62,699 bases of DNA from an uncultured Muribaculaceae bacterium (GTDB taxonomy: Bacteria > Bacteroidota > Bacteroidia > Bacteroidales > Muribaculaceae). The first letter of the stretch is position 1, and every line of letters starts with the position of its first letter. The stretch spans positions 1-62,699 of the forward strand of contig CAJUPZ010000016.1 of NCBI GenBank assembly GCA_910588065.1, written 5' to 3'. This document shows, one piece after another, positions 45,987 to 54,996 of the stretch. Below the pieces are notes generated by a model. That model was not told the DNA's origin and ran no database searches. It saw only the letters and a program-made list of their open reading frames with translations. The position numbers were made by a program, and so were the translations under genes.

Positions 45987-47657
45987 ATGAAATTACTCAA
46001 ATCACTTCCGGCTTTTATTGCACTATGCATCCTCACCGCGTGCCATCCCACCGATGAGCGCCTGCAGCGCATCGACTCTATGCTCAGCATCGATGCCGAC
46101 TCTGTTGTAACATCCTATACCTCAGCCATTGCCGCACTCGACAGCATCGACCCCGACACCTTGTCGCCCCACAACCGCAACCTCTACAACCTCCTCTCTG
46201 TCAAAGCACGCGACAAGGCTTACATCACCCACACCTCCGACTCGGTTGTCCCATCGATGCTCTCCTGGTTCGCAACCCACTCCACCGACCGCTACCCCGA
46301 GGCGCTTTACTACGCCGGCAGAATTTACTCCGACCTCGGCGATAAATCAACTGCCATAGCGTTCTTTCAGGATGCCCTTGACAAGCTCCCCGAAGGAAAC
46401 TCTTACCTGCGCATCTGCCTCACCAGCCAGACAGGGCGCCTGCTCTCCGGCATGATGCTCAACTCTCAGGCTGCGCCATACCTTGAGGAGAGCCTTCGGC
46501 TCGCCGAGGAGGCAAACCATCCTTTGGTTGCTTATGACTACCAGTTGCTTGGTGCCAACTATATCGACGAAGAAGATTATGCCAATGCCGAGAGGTACAT
46601 TGCCGCTGCAATTGAAAAAGCAGCCAATCTACCCGAAGGAGATCAGGCGATTATGCAAGGGTACATGGCTGTGCTCAGATGTAATCAAAAAAGATATGAA
46701 GAGGCTCTTAAGCTCATCTCATCGGTGCCCGATCGGGCGCCCCACGAGGGTAATGCCCGAGATTTCTTTAATTCCTATAAAGCAAAGATATTTCTAAAAC
46801 TCGGGCAGCTGGATTCGGCATACATCTACAGCATGATGAATATTAATAGTCCGGAGATTAGTTATAGAACCACTGCTTATTATCGTCTTTTTTCGCCAGA
46901 GCTCAGACCGTTTATCCCATCCGACTCATTATATATTTACTTGAATCGTTACGTTCAGGCTCAGCATGAGAGGTACGAACACCACGATGCCGACGGAGTG
47001 ATATTGCAAAATGCTGTCTACAACTACTCGCTCCATCAACGCAACAGCGAGCAGCTGCAGAGCAAGAACCGCACCCTTGTCAACTGGCTCTATGCTGCGA
47101 GCGCCCTTATTCTACTCCTTATTATAATAGTGCTGGTTTTGCGCCATCGCCATGCCCGGATGCTCCTCTCCCTGCACTCCTCGCTCTCTGCGGTCGAGGC
47201 GCTGGAGCATAACGGTTCTCTCCCTCCAAAATCCGATGCTTCCGATGCTGACGCGCTCAGGGCTCAGATTATGGCCAAGCTCGAGCAGCAATCCCAAAAA
47301 GGGTTGCCGCAATTGCCGGCATCCCTGCTGTCCTCTCCGGCATATCTCGCTGTCAAGCAACGGCTGGAGAAGGCTGACTCTATCAAAAGCGGCGAATGGT
47401 CAGATATTGAGCAAACCATGTCTGAATATTTCCCCTCATTTTTAGAAAACCTCACAATCCTTTCGTCTGGCACGCTTAAACTGTTGGACCGTCGCCTCGC
47501 AATGCTTATTAAGCTCCAGTTTTCACCAACTCAAATCAGCACACTCATGGCATGCCAAAAAGGATCGGTCACATACCACCGCAACTCTCTTCTCAAATCT
47601 ATTCTCCCACATATATCAGAACTGAAGGCTCTCGACCCCATAATCCATATTCTGTAG
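45987..47657 (+). CDS. Membrane-spanning TPR regulator (RegB)
   Basis: 556 residues, the same layout as the protein at 3879-5624: a lipoprotein-like signal (CILTACHP), TPR-like helical repeats to about residue 350 (YPEALYYAGRIYSDLGDKSTAIAFFQDAL and later units), a single membrane segment (about 364-388), a short cytoplasmic linker and a C-terminal helix-turn-helix-like region (LLDRRLAMLIKLQFSPTQISTLMACQKGSVTYHRNSLL). It is probably a one-component regulator with an outside sensor. It lies 264 bp before the promoter with the TTTGAAC repeats and is the obvious candidate to act there, which remains unproven. Confidence 0.78.
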   Translation: MKLLKSLPAFIALCILTACHPTDERLQRIDSMLSIDADSVVTSYTSAIAALDSIDPDTLSPHNRNLYNLLSVKARDKAYITHTSDSVVPSMLSWFATHSTDRYPEALYYAGRIYSDLGDKSTAIAFFQDALDKLPEGNSYLRICLTSQTGRLLSGMMLNSQAAPYLEESLRLAEEANHPLVAYDYQLLGANYIDEEDYANAERYIAAAIEKAANLPEGDQAIMQGYMAVLRCNQKRYEEALKLISSVPDRAPHEGNARDFFNSYKAKIFLKLGQLDSAYIYSMMNINSPEISYRTTAYYRLFSPELRPFIPSDSLYIYLNRYVQAQHERYEHHDADGVILQNAVYNYSLHQRNSEQLQSKNRTLVNWLYAASALILLLIIIVLVLRHRHARMLLSLHSSLSAVEALEHNGSLPPKSDASDADALRAQIMAKLEQQSQKGLPQLPASLLSSPAYLAVKQRLEKADSIKSGEWSDIEQTMSEYFPSFLENLTILSSGTLKLLDRRLAMLIKLQFSPTQISTLMACQKGSVTYHRNSLLKSILPHISELKALDPIIHIL

Positions 47658-47789
47658 CATCCTTCATGCCCCTGTTTTGCCCGTAAAAATCCCCGATTTT
47701 AAGGCCTGAAACAACTAAAAAACGAGGCAATTTAGCTGAAAAATTCGCTTAAGGCTAATCTGCATTGAATCAGTGTGTTATGGTGAGTT

Positions 47790-47848
47790 TTTGAACAAAA
47801 TTTGAACAGATTCATGGCCTGCCCATGCAATTTGAACAAAATTTGAAC
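47790..47848 (+). promoter_or_regulatory. Tandem operator: two identical 18-bp repeats
   Basis: TTTGAACAAAATTTGAAC is found at 47790-47807 and 47831-47848, 41 bp apart (about four helical turns). Each copy holds two TTTGAAC half-sites 11 bp apart, so four half-sites lie on one face of the DNA. The nearer copy ends 8 bp before the -33 box, as expected for an activator site. Confidence 0.7.
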
Positions 47849-47856
47849 GGATTTCC

Positions 47857-47887
47857 TTGACATCCGCTCTATGGCGTTGTAACTTTG
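47857..47887 (+). promoter_or_regulatory. Promoter of the RiPP-like operon
   Basis: TTG (47857-47859), 20 nt, then TAACTTTG (47880-47887), an excellent Bacteroidetes match. The DUF3244-like gene starts 34 nt downstream. Confidence 0.7.
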
Positions 47888-47921
47888 CCGAAAAAACAAA
47901 ATCCAAAACACGCCAAATGCC

Positions 47922-48296
47922 ATGAACAAAATCATCATCGCACTACTGCTCGCCCTCTCCTCCCTGCCGCTGCTCGCCACCAACCCGCAGCCCGTCATCC
48001 TCACACCTGAGCCAACGGAAACCGATCCGGATATAGGGGTAGGCAACGGCCACCGTTCCCGCCCGGCTCAGATATTCTGCGAACTCGACTTTGACAACTC
48101 CACTATAACAAGCTCATCGCCCCTTGTGCTCGATGCCACCGGCTATGAAATTTGGTCAGAGGATGGTGAGGTATGCTACATCTCCTCCGGTTCTGCCGCC
48201 GATATGTTCAGCTCACTCACTCAGCTCCCCGCTGGCACATACCTGCTGCGCCTCGAAGGCCCCGGCTATCGTCTTACAGGCATAATTGAGCTCTGA
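47922..48296 (+). CDS. DUF3244-like secreted protein
   Basis: 124 residues with a signal peptide (MNKIIIALLLALSSLPLLA). The mature part has the short beta-sandwich pattern of DUF3244 (PLVLDATGYEIWSEDGEVCYIS...LPAGTYLLRLEGPGYRLTGIIEL), with a Pro-rich stretch before it. It is the first gene of the operon that continues with the cytidylyltransferase and the precursor peptide. The same kind of gene opens the NVEALA locus at 3533. Its function is unknown; perhaps a binding partner of the regulator or peptide. Confidence 0.65.
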   Translation: MNKIIIALLLALSSLPLLATNPQPVILTPEPTETDPDIGVGNGHRSRPAQIFCELDFDNSTITSSSPLVLDATGYEIWSEDGEVCYISSGSAADMFSSLTQLPAGTYLLRLEGPGYRLTGIIEL

Positions 48297-48316
48297 CACG
48301 CAATGTAATTATCTCT

Positions 48317-48991
48317 ATGCGCACGATATACTTCATTCCAATCCGTAGCGGCAGCAAAGGCGTTCCCGGCAAAAATATGAAATCGCTGGGTGGTAAGCCT
48401 CTTGTTGCATGGGTGCTTGATACCATCACAGTATCCCGGACTGCTGATGATATTTGGGTTGCCACCGACTCCGACGAGGCTGAGCAGTATATCAGGCATA
48501 GTCGCCCGCATGTCAAGGTGTATCGCCGCAGCCCGGCCTCTGCTTCCGATTCGAGTAAGGTGATAGATGTAGTGCTTGAATTTATAGAAGCGGAGCAACT
48601 GAATTCCGATGATATTCTTGTGCTCGCTCAGGCTACATCTCCATTTACACTTTCGGCCGATTTTATCGCACTTAAAAACGCCGTTGACAATCGTGAGGCA
48701 GATTCGTACATAGCTTGTCGAAGATCAAAAAGTTTCATCTGGCATCCTGATGGCTATCCGCTTTCGTATTCCCTTGATACCAAGCCGATGCGGCAGCAGC
48801 ATGATGGCATACTCGTGGAGTCCGGAGCCTTTTATGCATCTTCGGTAGGCGCAATTGCCGGCTCACGTCAGTTGCTGTCCGGTAAAATCAAAGTCATGGT
48901 GTCTGCTACACCATATAATATAGATATTGACGAACCAACTGATTGGCTCCTCGCGGAGGCAATCGTCAAAAACAATCTTATTAACAATTAA
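48317..48991 (+). CDS. CMP-sugar (NeuA-like) cytidylyltransferase
   Basis: 224 residues of the acylneuraminate/Kdo cytidylyltransferase superfamily. The CTP-binding loop IPIRSGSKGVPGKN (residues 7-20), the LVLAQATSPFT segment and the metal-binding DIDEPTDW near the end are the family's marks. It would activate a nonulosonic acid or similar keto sugar to a CMP donor. No genes for making sialic, pseudaminic or legionaminic acid are in the window, so the sugar is unknown. Lying 20 bp after the DUF3244-like gene and 11 bp before the precursor peptide, it belongs to the peptide operon, which is unusual. Confidence 0.88.
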   Translation: MRTIYFIPIRSGSKGVPGKNMKSLGGKPLVAWVLDTITVSRTADDIWVATDSDEAEQYIRHSRPHVKVYRRSPASASDSSKVIDVVLEFIEAEQLNSDDILVLAQATSPFTLSADFIALKNAVDNREADSYIACRRSKSFIWHPDGYPLSYSLDTKPMRQQHDGILVESGAFYASSVGAIAGSRQLLSGKIKVMVSATPYNIDIDEPTDWLLAEAIVKNNLINN

Positions 48992-49002
48992 ATTTTTAAG
49001 TT

Positions 49003-49263
49003 ATGAACGACAAATTCAAGTTCATCGAACTCCCCCGCCCGGAGGTGGAACTCTCTCCGGATGGATGCGCCCAGATTCTGGGCGGAGATGTGTGCAGTAT
49101 TCAATACACCCATTGTAAGGGTGGCAAATCGTCCCCATGTGATACAGGATCGTTAGGAAATGCCTACAATCCTGATATGCCGTGTGGAAGCGGCCCGGTT
49201 GGATGCGGAGATGGCATGTTGTGTGCGAAATATAGCGTTGAGTGCTCACCATATGCAAGTTGA
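49003..49263 (+). CDS. Double-glycine leader, Cys-rich peptide precursor
   Basis: 86 residues. The N-terminus carries a bacteriocin-type leader, with Leu at -12 and Ile at -4 before Gly27-Gly28 (VELSPDGCAQILGG), the site expected for the C39 exporter encoded downstream. The core (29-86) has seven Cys at 31, 38, 46, 61, 68, 74 and 81, roughly every seven residues, and much Gly, Ser and Pro. An eighth Cys (22) lies in the leader. No similarity to a known toxin is recognised; the leader resembles the GG-Bacteroidales precursor group. The radical SAM gene starts 27 bp later. The high Ser/Thr/Tyr and Cys content offers sites for thioether bonds and glycosylation. Confidence 0.82.
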   Translation: MNDKFKFIELPRPEVELSPDGCAQILGGDVCSIQYTHCKGGKSSPCDTGSLGNAYNPDMPCGSGPVGCGDGMLCAKYSVECSPYAS

Positions 49264-49290
49264 ATACATTAATACGCTTTCAACTTAACA

Positions 49291-50592
49291 ATGGAGTCCA
49301 CATCTCTTGTATTCTCGCGTTATAATCGCGTGTTTGAGCGCGAGGGTATCTACTTGTTGTATAACTCTTTGTCCAACTCTTTCGTGGAGTTGGACAAAGA
49401 GTCGTACGACTCACTCAAACACCTACAGCCCGGAGATTCACCGGATTCTCTACCTGAATCTCTATACGGATTGTTGAAACAGGTCAAAGGCATTGTGGTT
49501 TCAGACTCGCGCGAGGTCGATAAACTGACATATCTGGTACTGAAGAATCGATACCGTTCCGATAGATTGACCCTTACGCTAAACCCTACCACTTCTTGTA
49601 ACTTCGCGTGTCCATATTGCTTCGAGCATACCCACAATGGAAAGTCAATGACTGATGTGGTTGAGAACTCGATTGTGGACTTTGTTAAGAATCATCCCGA
49701 AGTGAAGAATTTGAACGTCACATGGTTTGGAGGCGAACCCCTATTGGCTTTCCATCGTGTAGAAAGCCTTACGGCGAAGCTGCTTGAACTTGATGTCAAT
49801 TACACTGCGGGAATGATAACCAACGGTTATCTCTTTACTGAGGAAATTGCAAGTAAGTTGGCAAAGCTCAAAATCAGCCGTGTTCAGATTACGCTCGACG
49901 GGCCGGAAGAATCACACAACAGCCGGCGCTATCTGAAAAACGGCGGCGGAACCTACGCGCGGATTCTTGACTCAATTGCCCTGCTGCTTAAGCACGCCCC
50001 GGAGGTGCATGTATTGGTGCGTGTCAATATTGATGAGCAGAATGCCGATGCGTTTCTTCCTCTTTATGACGACCTTATGGAGCGTTTCTCAGGTAAGATT
50101 CAGATTTCCCCGGCTTTTGTTGGGGACTCTACAGAAAAAGGCACATCCTGCCTGTTAGACAAGCAGGCTCAGCAGTCGTTTTTGTTCAAATTGTTCCACG
50201 ACAGAGGGCTGAATCTGATTGGATTTTACCCGTCGATGTTTCGCACTGAGTGTGCTGTAAGAGGCACAAGCTCATTCATAATTGGCCCGGAAGGAGAGCT
50301 CTACAGCTGTTGGAACGATGTGGGCAATCCCGATAAGGTATATGGCTATCTCGGCGGCAAAATGACTGATGAATGGCAATTTTTGAAATTCAAGGTTACA
50401 GCTGATGCCATATATGACAAGGAGTGTCAGAAGTGTCTGCTCTATCCGGTTTGTGGAGGCGGATGCCCATACGAGAGGATAAAACGCCATGAACGAGGAG
50501 AAAATCCAAATGATTGCCCGCTTCTTAAGCAGGACATTGAGGAGTATCTGTGGAATCATTATCTCTTTAAGAGCTCAAATAACAAAAAATAA
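49291..50592 (+). CDS. Radical SAM/SPASM peptide maturase
   Basis: 433 residues. The 4Fe-4S SAM cluster cysteines are Cys103, Cys107 and Cys110 in CNFACPYCFEH. An N-terminal ~90-residue region of RRE-like size precedes it, and the C-terminal SPASM region supplies further cluster ligands (CWND, CQKCLLYPVCGGGCPYERIKRH, DCPLLK). SPASM enzymes mostly modify ribosomal peptides by thioether or C-C bonds. Position directly after the Cys-rich precursor makes that its likely substrate. Confidence 0.9.
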   Translation: MESTSLVFSRYNRVFEREGIYLLYNSLSNSFVELDKESYDSLKHLQPGDSPDSLPESLYGLLKQVKGIVVSDSREVDKLTYLVLKNRYRSDRLTLTLNPTTSCNFACPYCFEHTHNGKSMTDVVENSIVDFVKNHPEVKNLNVTWFGGEPLLAFHRVESLTAKLLELDVNYTAGMITNGYLFTEEIASKLAKLKISRVQITLDGPEESHNSRRYLKNGGGTYARILDSIALLLKHAPEVHVLVRVNIDEQNADAFLPLYDDLMERFSGKIQISPAFVGDSTEKGTSCLLDKQAQQSFLFKLFHDRGLNLIGFYPSMFRTECAVRGTSSFIIGPEGELYSCWNDVGNPDKVYGYLGGKMTDEWQFLKFKVTADAIYDKECQKCLLYPVCGGGCPYERIKRHERGENPNDCPLLKQDIEEYLWNHYLFKSSNNKK

Positions 50593-50622
50593 CTTACTGC
50601 ATAAAACCATATAAGTTGATAT

Positions 50623-50712
50623 ATGTCAAAAACACTATACACCACCCATGGAGCAGCCGGCATCAGTGACCGCAAATACGGACACTCTGTACGGATTCGG
50701 ACACTGCTTTAG
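50623..50712 (+). CDS. Possible 29-residue microprotein
   Basis: A short frame, MSKTLYTTHGAAGISDRKYG and nine more residues, between the radical SAM and outer-membrane genes. It has a good AT-rich start context but no similarity I recognise, no Cys and no leader. It may be a chance frame. Confidence 0.2.
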   Translation: MSKTLYTTHGAAGISDRKYGHSVRIRTLL

Positions 50713-50742
50713 TAGTGTATAGTATTGGGCTTTAAGCGTTTA

Positions 50743-50750
50743 TATATTTG
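50743..50750 (+). promoter_or_regulatory. -7 element before the outer-membrane gene
   Basis: TATATTTG matches TAnnTTTG, 55 nt before the ATG at 50806, in the only sizeable gap of the operon (213 bp). The upstream TTGGGC is too close (15 nt) for a standard -33 box. Confidence 0.4.
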
Positions 50751-50805
50751 GCACAGTTTATGCTACATTTATTGGCATATTCACTAATTACTAATTACAT
50801 TCTTT

Positions 50806-53685
50806 ATGGACAGAAACATGTCAAAACGCGCGATAGTCATTCTTATATCTGCCATCATTGCCTTCGGACAGCTCTTTGCCAAAGACCTTATTGTCTCAGT
50901 GCAGGCCAAGCAGGAGTTTACCGGTGAGCCTGTCAACGATTTCACAGCGTCTCTGGTGCCGCAAGCCGGAGGTGATACTATCCGTGGTGTTATCCAACGT
51001 AGTTCAATGCGCAATGGCATAGGCATGACAGTTCAAACCTCTAAAATGGTGTTTTATGTGCCAAACGAGGATGCCGAATACACCCTTAGCGCGTATGCTC
51101 CCGGATTTGAGAATGTGACCTGCCCCGTGTCTATCAAAAAACACGGAAACCGCGATATTGACATAGAGCTTGATGACCTGATTTTTGAGCGCGAGGGCAC
51201 TCAGCTCAAAGAGGTGGTGGTAACTGCTTCTAAAGTGAAATTCTATGCCAGAGGCGACACAATGGTTTATAATGCCGATGCTTTCTCTCTGCCGGAGGGC
51301 ACAATGCTTGATGTGCTCATCAAGCAGCTGCCGGGGGTGGAGATCCGTGACGGCGGTGAGATATATGTCAACGGCAAGTATGTGGAGAGCCTGTTGCTCA
51401 ACGGCAGTGATTTCTTTGACGGCAATAAGCAGCTTATGCTTAAGAACCTTGCCTCATATACTGTTAAGGATATATCGGTATATGACAAAATGAGCGAGCA
51501 GGGCAAACTCGCCGGGCAAGATCTCGGCGACAGCGAGTATGTGATGGATGTGAAGCTCAAGCGCGACTATATGTCCGGCTTTATGGGCAATATCGAGGGT
51601 GGCGGTGGCACCGCCTCGCGCTACCTCGGCAGACTGTTTACCATGTGGTACACCACCCGCTCGCGCCTTGCGCTCGTTGCTAATGTCAACAACCTCAACG
51701 ATAGCCGCCAACCCGGCCAGAATGACCAGTTTACAGCCACCAATGCTCCCGGCGATTTCCGCACACAGATGGCGGGGCTATCCTACAATGTCAATTCCAT
51801 CAATCCGGCGCATGACTGGGAATTCTCAGGAAATACAATGGTGAGCCATGTGCGCAACAATTCCCGCACAGTAATCAACAAAACCAATTTCCTTGCAGGT
51901 GGAGACACTTACGAAAACAGTTTTGACAATGAGATATCCCGTGATCTCAGCGTCAGCACTGATAATACCTTCCAGCTCAGACCAAAAAACAAGTATCTCG
52001 CTGTAAAAGGAAAATTAAACTACGAGAATACCGACCGCTCAGGCAATTCGCTTTACGGCGCATTCAACAGCGAAATCGCTGATATGAACCAGAAGGTACT
52101 CGAGTCTATATTTTCGGGCGAGGCAACATCGTTGGCTGATGTTACCCTAAATAGTACCCTCCATCAGATACTCGTTTCCGGCCGTACCCTTTCTGCCGGT
52201 GGCGGAGTGGTGTTCGACACCAAGGTGCCATCAACCCCGGACCTGCTTTCAACCTCATTTAACATTGACTACAAACACAGCAACTATTCCGCGTTTGATC
52301 GTTATGACATCAACTACAACCGCGAAAACACCCGCTCCACATCCTACAACTATACTCGCAATCACCCCGACCACAGCGTCAATTTACAGGGAGGTTTAAC
52401 TTACAGATACATTCCGAGCAAGGACCTTTCAATGTTATTTTCGTCCTATTATTTTTACAATTCGTCCACAAAAGATTCATACTTTTATCGCCTTGACCGT
52501 CTGAGCGATGCCGGTATTTTCGGCACACTACCGGAGGGGTATCAGACTGCGCTTGACGATGGGCAGACAAATATGTCTACCTCCCGCACTCACATGGCAT
52601 ATTTTCAATATAACATAACTTACAATAAGACTTTCGCGTCTGGCAATAAACTCGAACTATCCATCAAGCCGGTAGCCCAGTACCAATGGAGGTCGCTTGA
52701 CTACAGACAGCCTGTCGGCAATCAGTATGTGAAGCACAATTCATTCCAACTTAACTTTTACAACACATATCTGCAATACACCTCCGGCAAAAATTTCTTC
52801 AGGCTGAAATTTGACAGAGCTGTTAAAATGGTGCCGCTCGACCGCCTCGTAACTATAGCCGACACCCGAGATCCCCTCAATATTTATGTCGGAGCCTCTG
52901 GCCTGAAGAATGCGGCCACCAATGACTTCACCCTTGGTTGGACCCACAGCGCATATCAGCGCCACACCTGGTCCAATTATCTGTCGCTCGCATACTCCTT
53001 CACTCAGGATGCTCTGGTGAGCGCCTACAACTTCAATAGCCAGACAGGTGTGCGCACCTACATGATGCAAAATGTCAACGGCAACTGGTATGGCCGAATC
53101 CACGACCAGATCTACAAGGCGTTCGGCCCCACCGATCAGTTTGATATCAATGCGACAACGCGTGTTACATACGGTCACAATGCCGACCTCTCATCTGTTG
53201 ATTCTGACCACTTTACCAAGAGCATTATTAAAAATCTTGAGCTGTCGGAGGATCTGCGCCTGAACTGGCGCCTCGGCAAGCAGAAACTCGGCCTGAGGGC
53301 AACCGTCCAGTGGCGCGACACCCGCGGCGACCGCCCCGACTTTGTAAATTTCAAGGCTACAACCGCGCAATATGGAGTTAACGCCACATTTGCCCTGCCT
53401 TACAATTTCGGAATTGCCACCGACCTCAACCTCTATACCCGCAGCGGCTACGCATACTCCGCCCTAAATACCACCGACGTTGTGTGGAACGCCCGCCTGA
53501 CATACACCCTGAAGGGCGGACAGTGGACCTTTATGCTCGACGGTTATGACCTGCTCCACCAGCTGAGCAATGTCACCTACAATGTCAATGCACAGGGTCG
53601 TACCGAAACCTACACCAACGTGCTTCCCCGCTATGGCCTCCTCCATATCCAGTATCGCTTCAACAAGCAACCTAAGAAAAAGTAA
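50806..53685 (+). CDS. Outer-membrane TonB-receptor-like beta-barrel (OMP1)
   Basis: 959 residues with a signal peptide, an N-terminal small beta-sandwich domain (~25-125), a plug (LKEVVVTASKVKFYARGDTMVYNADAF...LPGVEIRDGGEIYVNGKYVESLLLNG) and a long barrel ending in LHIQYRFNKQPKKK. Belongs to the TonB-dependent, non-SusC outer-membrane group of Bacteroidetes. The ATG at 50818 is an alternative start. Its plug and end are clearly paralogous to the protein at 57741-60620. It may be the peptide's exit channel or receptor; no TolC homolog is present in the window. Confidence 0.8.
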   Translation: MDRNMSKRAIVILISAIIAFGQLFAKDLIVSVQAKQEFTGEPVNDFTASLVPQAGGDTIRGVIQRSSMRNGIGMTVQTSKMVFYVPNEDAEYTLSAYAPGFENVTCPVSIKKHGNRDIDIELDDLIFEREGTQLKEVVVTASKVKFYARGDTMVYNADAFSLPEGTMLDVLIKQLPGVEIRDGGEIYVNGKYVESLLLNGSDFFDGNKQLMLKNLASYTVKDISVYDKMSEQGKLAGQDLGDSEYVMDVKLKRDYMSGFMGNIEGGGGTASRYLGRLFTMWYTTRSRLALVANVNNLNDSRQPGQNDQFTATNAPGDFRTQMAGLSYNVNSINPAHDWEFSGNTMVSHVRNNSRTVINKTNFLAGGDTYENSFDNEISRDLSVSTDNTFQLRPKNKYLAVKGKLNYENTDRSGNSLYGAFNSEIADMNQKVLESIFSGEATSLADVTLNSTLHQILVSGRTLSAGGGVVFDTKVPSTPDLLSTSFNIDYKHSNYSAFDRYDINYNRENTRSTSYNYTRNHPDHSVNLQGGLTYRYIPSKDLSMLFSSYYFYNSSTKDSYFYRLDRLSDAGIFGTLPEGYQTALDDGQTNMSTSRTHMAYFQYNITYNKTFASGNKLELSIKPVAQYQWRSLDYRQPVGNQYVKHNSFQLNFYNTYLQYTSGKNFFRLKFDRAVKMVPLDRLVTIADTRDPLNIYVGASGLKNAATNDFTLGWTHSAYQRHTWSNYLSLAYSFTQDALVSAYNFNSQTGVRTYMMQNVNGNWYGRIHDQIYKAFGPTDQFDINATTRVTYGHNADLSSVDSDHFTKSIIKNLELSEDLRLNWRLGKQKLGLRATVQWRDTRGDRPDFVNFKATTAQYGVNATFALPYNFGIATDLNLYTRSGYAYSALNTTDVVWNARLTYTLKGGQWTFMLDGYDLLHQLSNVTYNVNAQGRTETYTNVLPRYGLLHIQYRFNKQPKKK

Positions 53686-53702
53686 CTGATCTGAAATAGT
53701 GT

Positions 53703-54989
53703 ATGGCTCAACCGGATGACTTTGTGTCTGAATTCTTTCAGCAGCTCGAGAGAGTGGTGTCAGACTGGGCACAATCCCTCGGTAGCCATACGCATTTCGG
53801 GGGTGCTGACCTGCGCAATCCCTTGGAGGGCTTGGTCAATTATGCTCACTTCCCGAAACGTGATGAATATTGCCGGCAGCGATATCAGGGACTGACACCG
53901 CAGTCGGCTCTTTCACATGTCGTCAACCTGCCGTTGCCTCACAACGCGCAGGGTAGCGGCGCACCAACCCCTGCCTCTCAGGCAATAATCGCGAGGTGGA
54001 AAGAGATGCTCAGTCCCCTCGAAGGGCAACCGGTGTATTATGCCCATATACCGAGGATGATTGAGTATCTGTTGCCGTTCATATCCGCCGACACCCGAAA
54101 TGTGGTGCTGGTTACAGAATGCAATATAACCCCCGGTATGTTTGATCTGCCGGACAATGTGACGCTCGTTAAATTCGTGGATAGCGGCTGCCGGTTGTAC
54201 TCAAACAGTTTTCTCGAGAGCAATTTCCCTGTTCTATGCTCTTTCGCCAATACCATAGCGTTGCTCGACCAATGTATAAAACCCTCGGAGTTTGCATGTA
54301 TCTGCGGGTGCAATATCCCGGCGAAAATATGGGCGACAATATGTGCCGCCCGCGGAGCAAAGTCTGTATGTTATCAGCATGGGTGGCCCGCATTTATTCA
54401 CGCGCCATTTAAAAATATGCCCTTTGACCGCATGGTCACATGGGGACCTGGATTTGAAACCCTGTGGCGGCCCCACAATCCGGCTATGGAATTTATACCG
54501 GGTAAATATCCTTACCCTGTAAAACAGGGGGCACACAACCGCATCACCTTTTTCCTTCAGCAGCCATACTACATTGCCACTGAAAGAACCCTGGAGCAGA
54601 TGGTTGACTTGATAAATCAATGTGCTGTGGCATATCCTGACATCATAGTACAATATCGTTCACACCCCGACATCCGGTTGGACAGCCACATCACCAAACT
54701 GTTTTCTGACAAACCAAACATTATAGATGTATCATCACATCCCCTTGACGAGGTCTATGCTTCCACGCGTGTTGCGGTGGCACACTTCTCATCTACAATA
54801 ATGGAGTGTATAGCTCACGGATGTTGCCCGCTTGTGTTCAATCCCTCACCATCATGGAATTACTGTCCTGACCTGTCTGCGCTCGGACTCGGATTCATCT
54901 CCACAGACTTCGCTTCATTTTTCAATCTCTTGCCTCTGGCATTGGACTTTCATGTAGCTGAGAATTTGAAAAAACAATGGTTCGGATAA
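53703..54989 (+). CDS. GT-B glycosyltransferase with HP and SS/T motifs (CMP-sugar type)
   Basis: 428 residues, no membrane segment. The second half carries Gln-His226-Gly-Trp, like the QHG motif of CDP-glycerol/capsule transferases, His321-Pro322 in QYRSHPD and Ser363-Ser364-Thr in HFSSTIMEC, the pair and 40-residue spacing seen in bacterial GT-B sialyltransferases that bind the CMP part of the donor. A clear [DE][DE]G motif is not seen. Because the operon also makes a CMP-sugar synthetase, a CMP-linked donor is likely. Acceptor unknown; the precursor peptide is a candidate. Sequence similarity to named GT families is distant, so the exact family is open. Confidence 0.6.
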   Translation: MAQPDDFVSEFFQQLERVVSDWAQSLGSHTHFGGADLRNPLEGLVNYAHFPKRDEYCRQRYQGLTPQSALSHVVNLPLPHNAQGSGAPTPASQAIIARWKEMLSPLEGQPVYYAHIPRMIEYLLPFISADTRNVVLVTECNITPGMFDLPDNVTLVKFVDSGCRLYSNSFLESNFPVLCSFANTIALLDQCIKPSEFACICGCNIPAKIWATICAARGAKSVCYQHGWPAFIHAPFKNMPFDRMVTWGPGFETLWRPHNPAMEFIPGKYPYPVKQGAHNRITFFLQQPYYIATERTLEQMVDLINQCAVAYPDIIVQYRSHPDIRLDSHITKLFSDKPNIIDVSSHPLDEVYASTRVAVAHFSSTIMECIAHGCCPLVFNPSPSWNYCPDLSALGLGFISTDFASFFNLLPLALDFHVAENLKKQWFG

Positions 54990-54996
54990 ACAGATT

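Noticed and set aside
49022..49258. A frame on the - strand opposite the Cys-rich precursor
   Set aside because: No leader, no known pattern, and wrong strand for the operon; the + strand frame has the GG leader.
53703..54989. Peptide-modifying cyclodehydratase or dehydratase
   Set aside because: The gene has no YcaO or LanB/LanM motifs; the QHG, HP and SS/T motifs point to a GT-B transferase.
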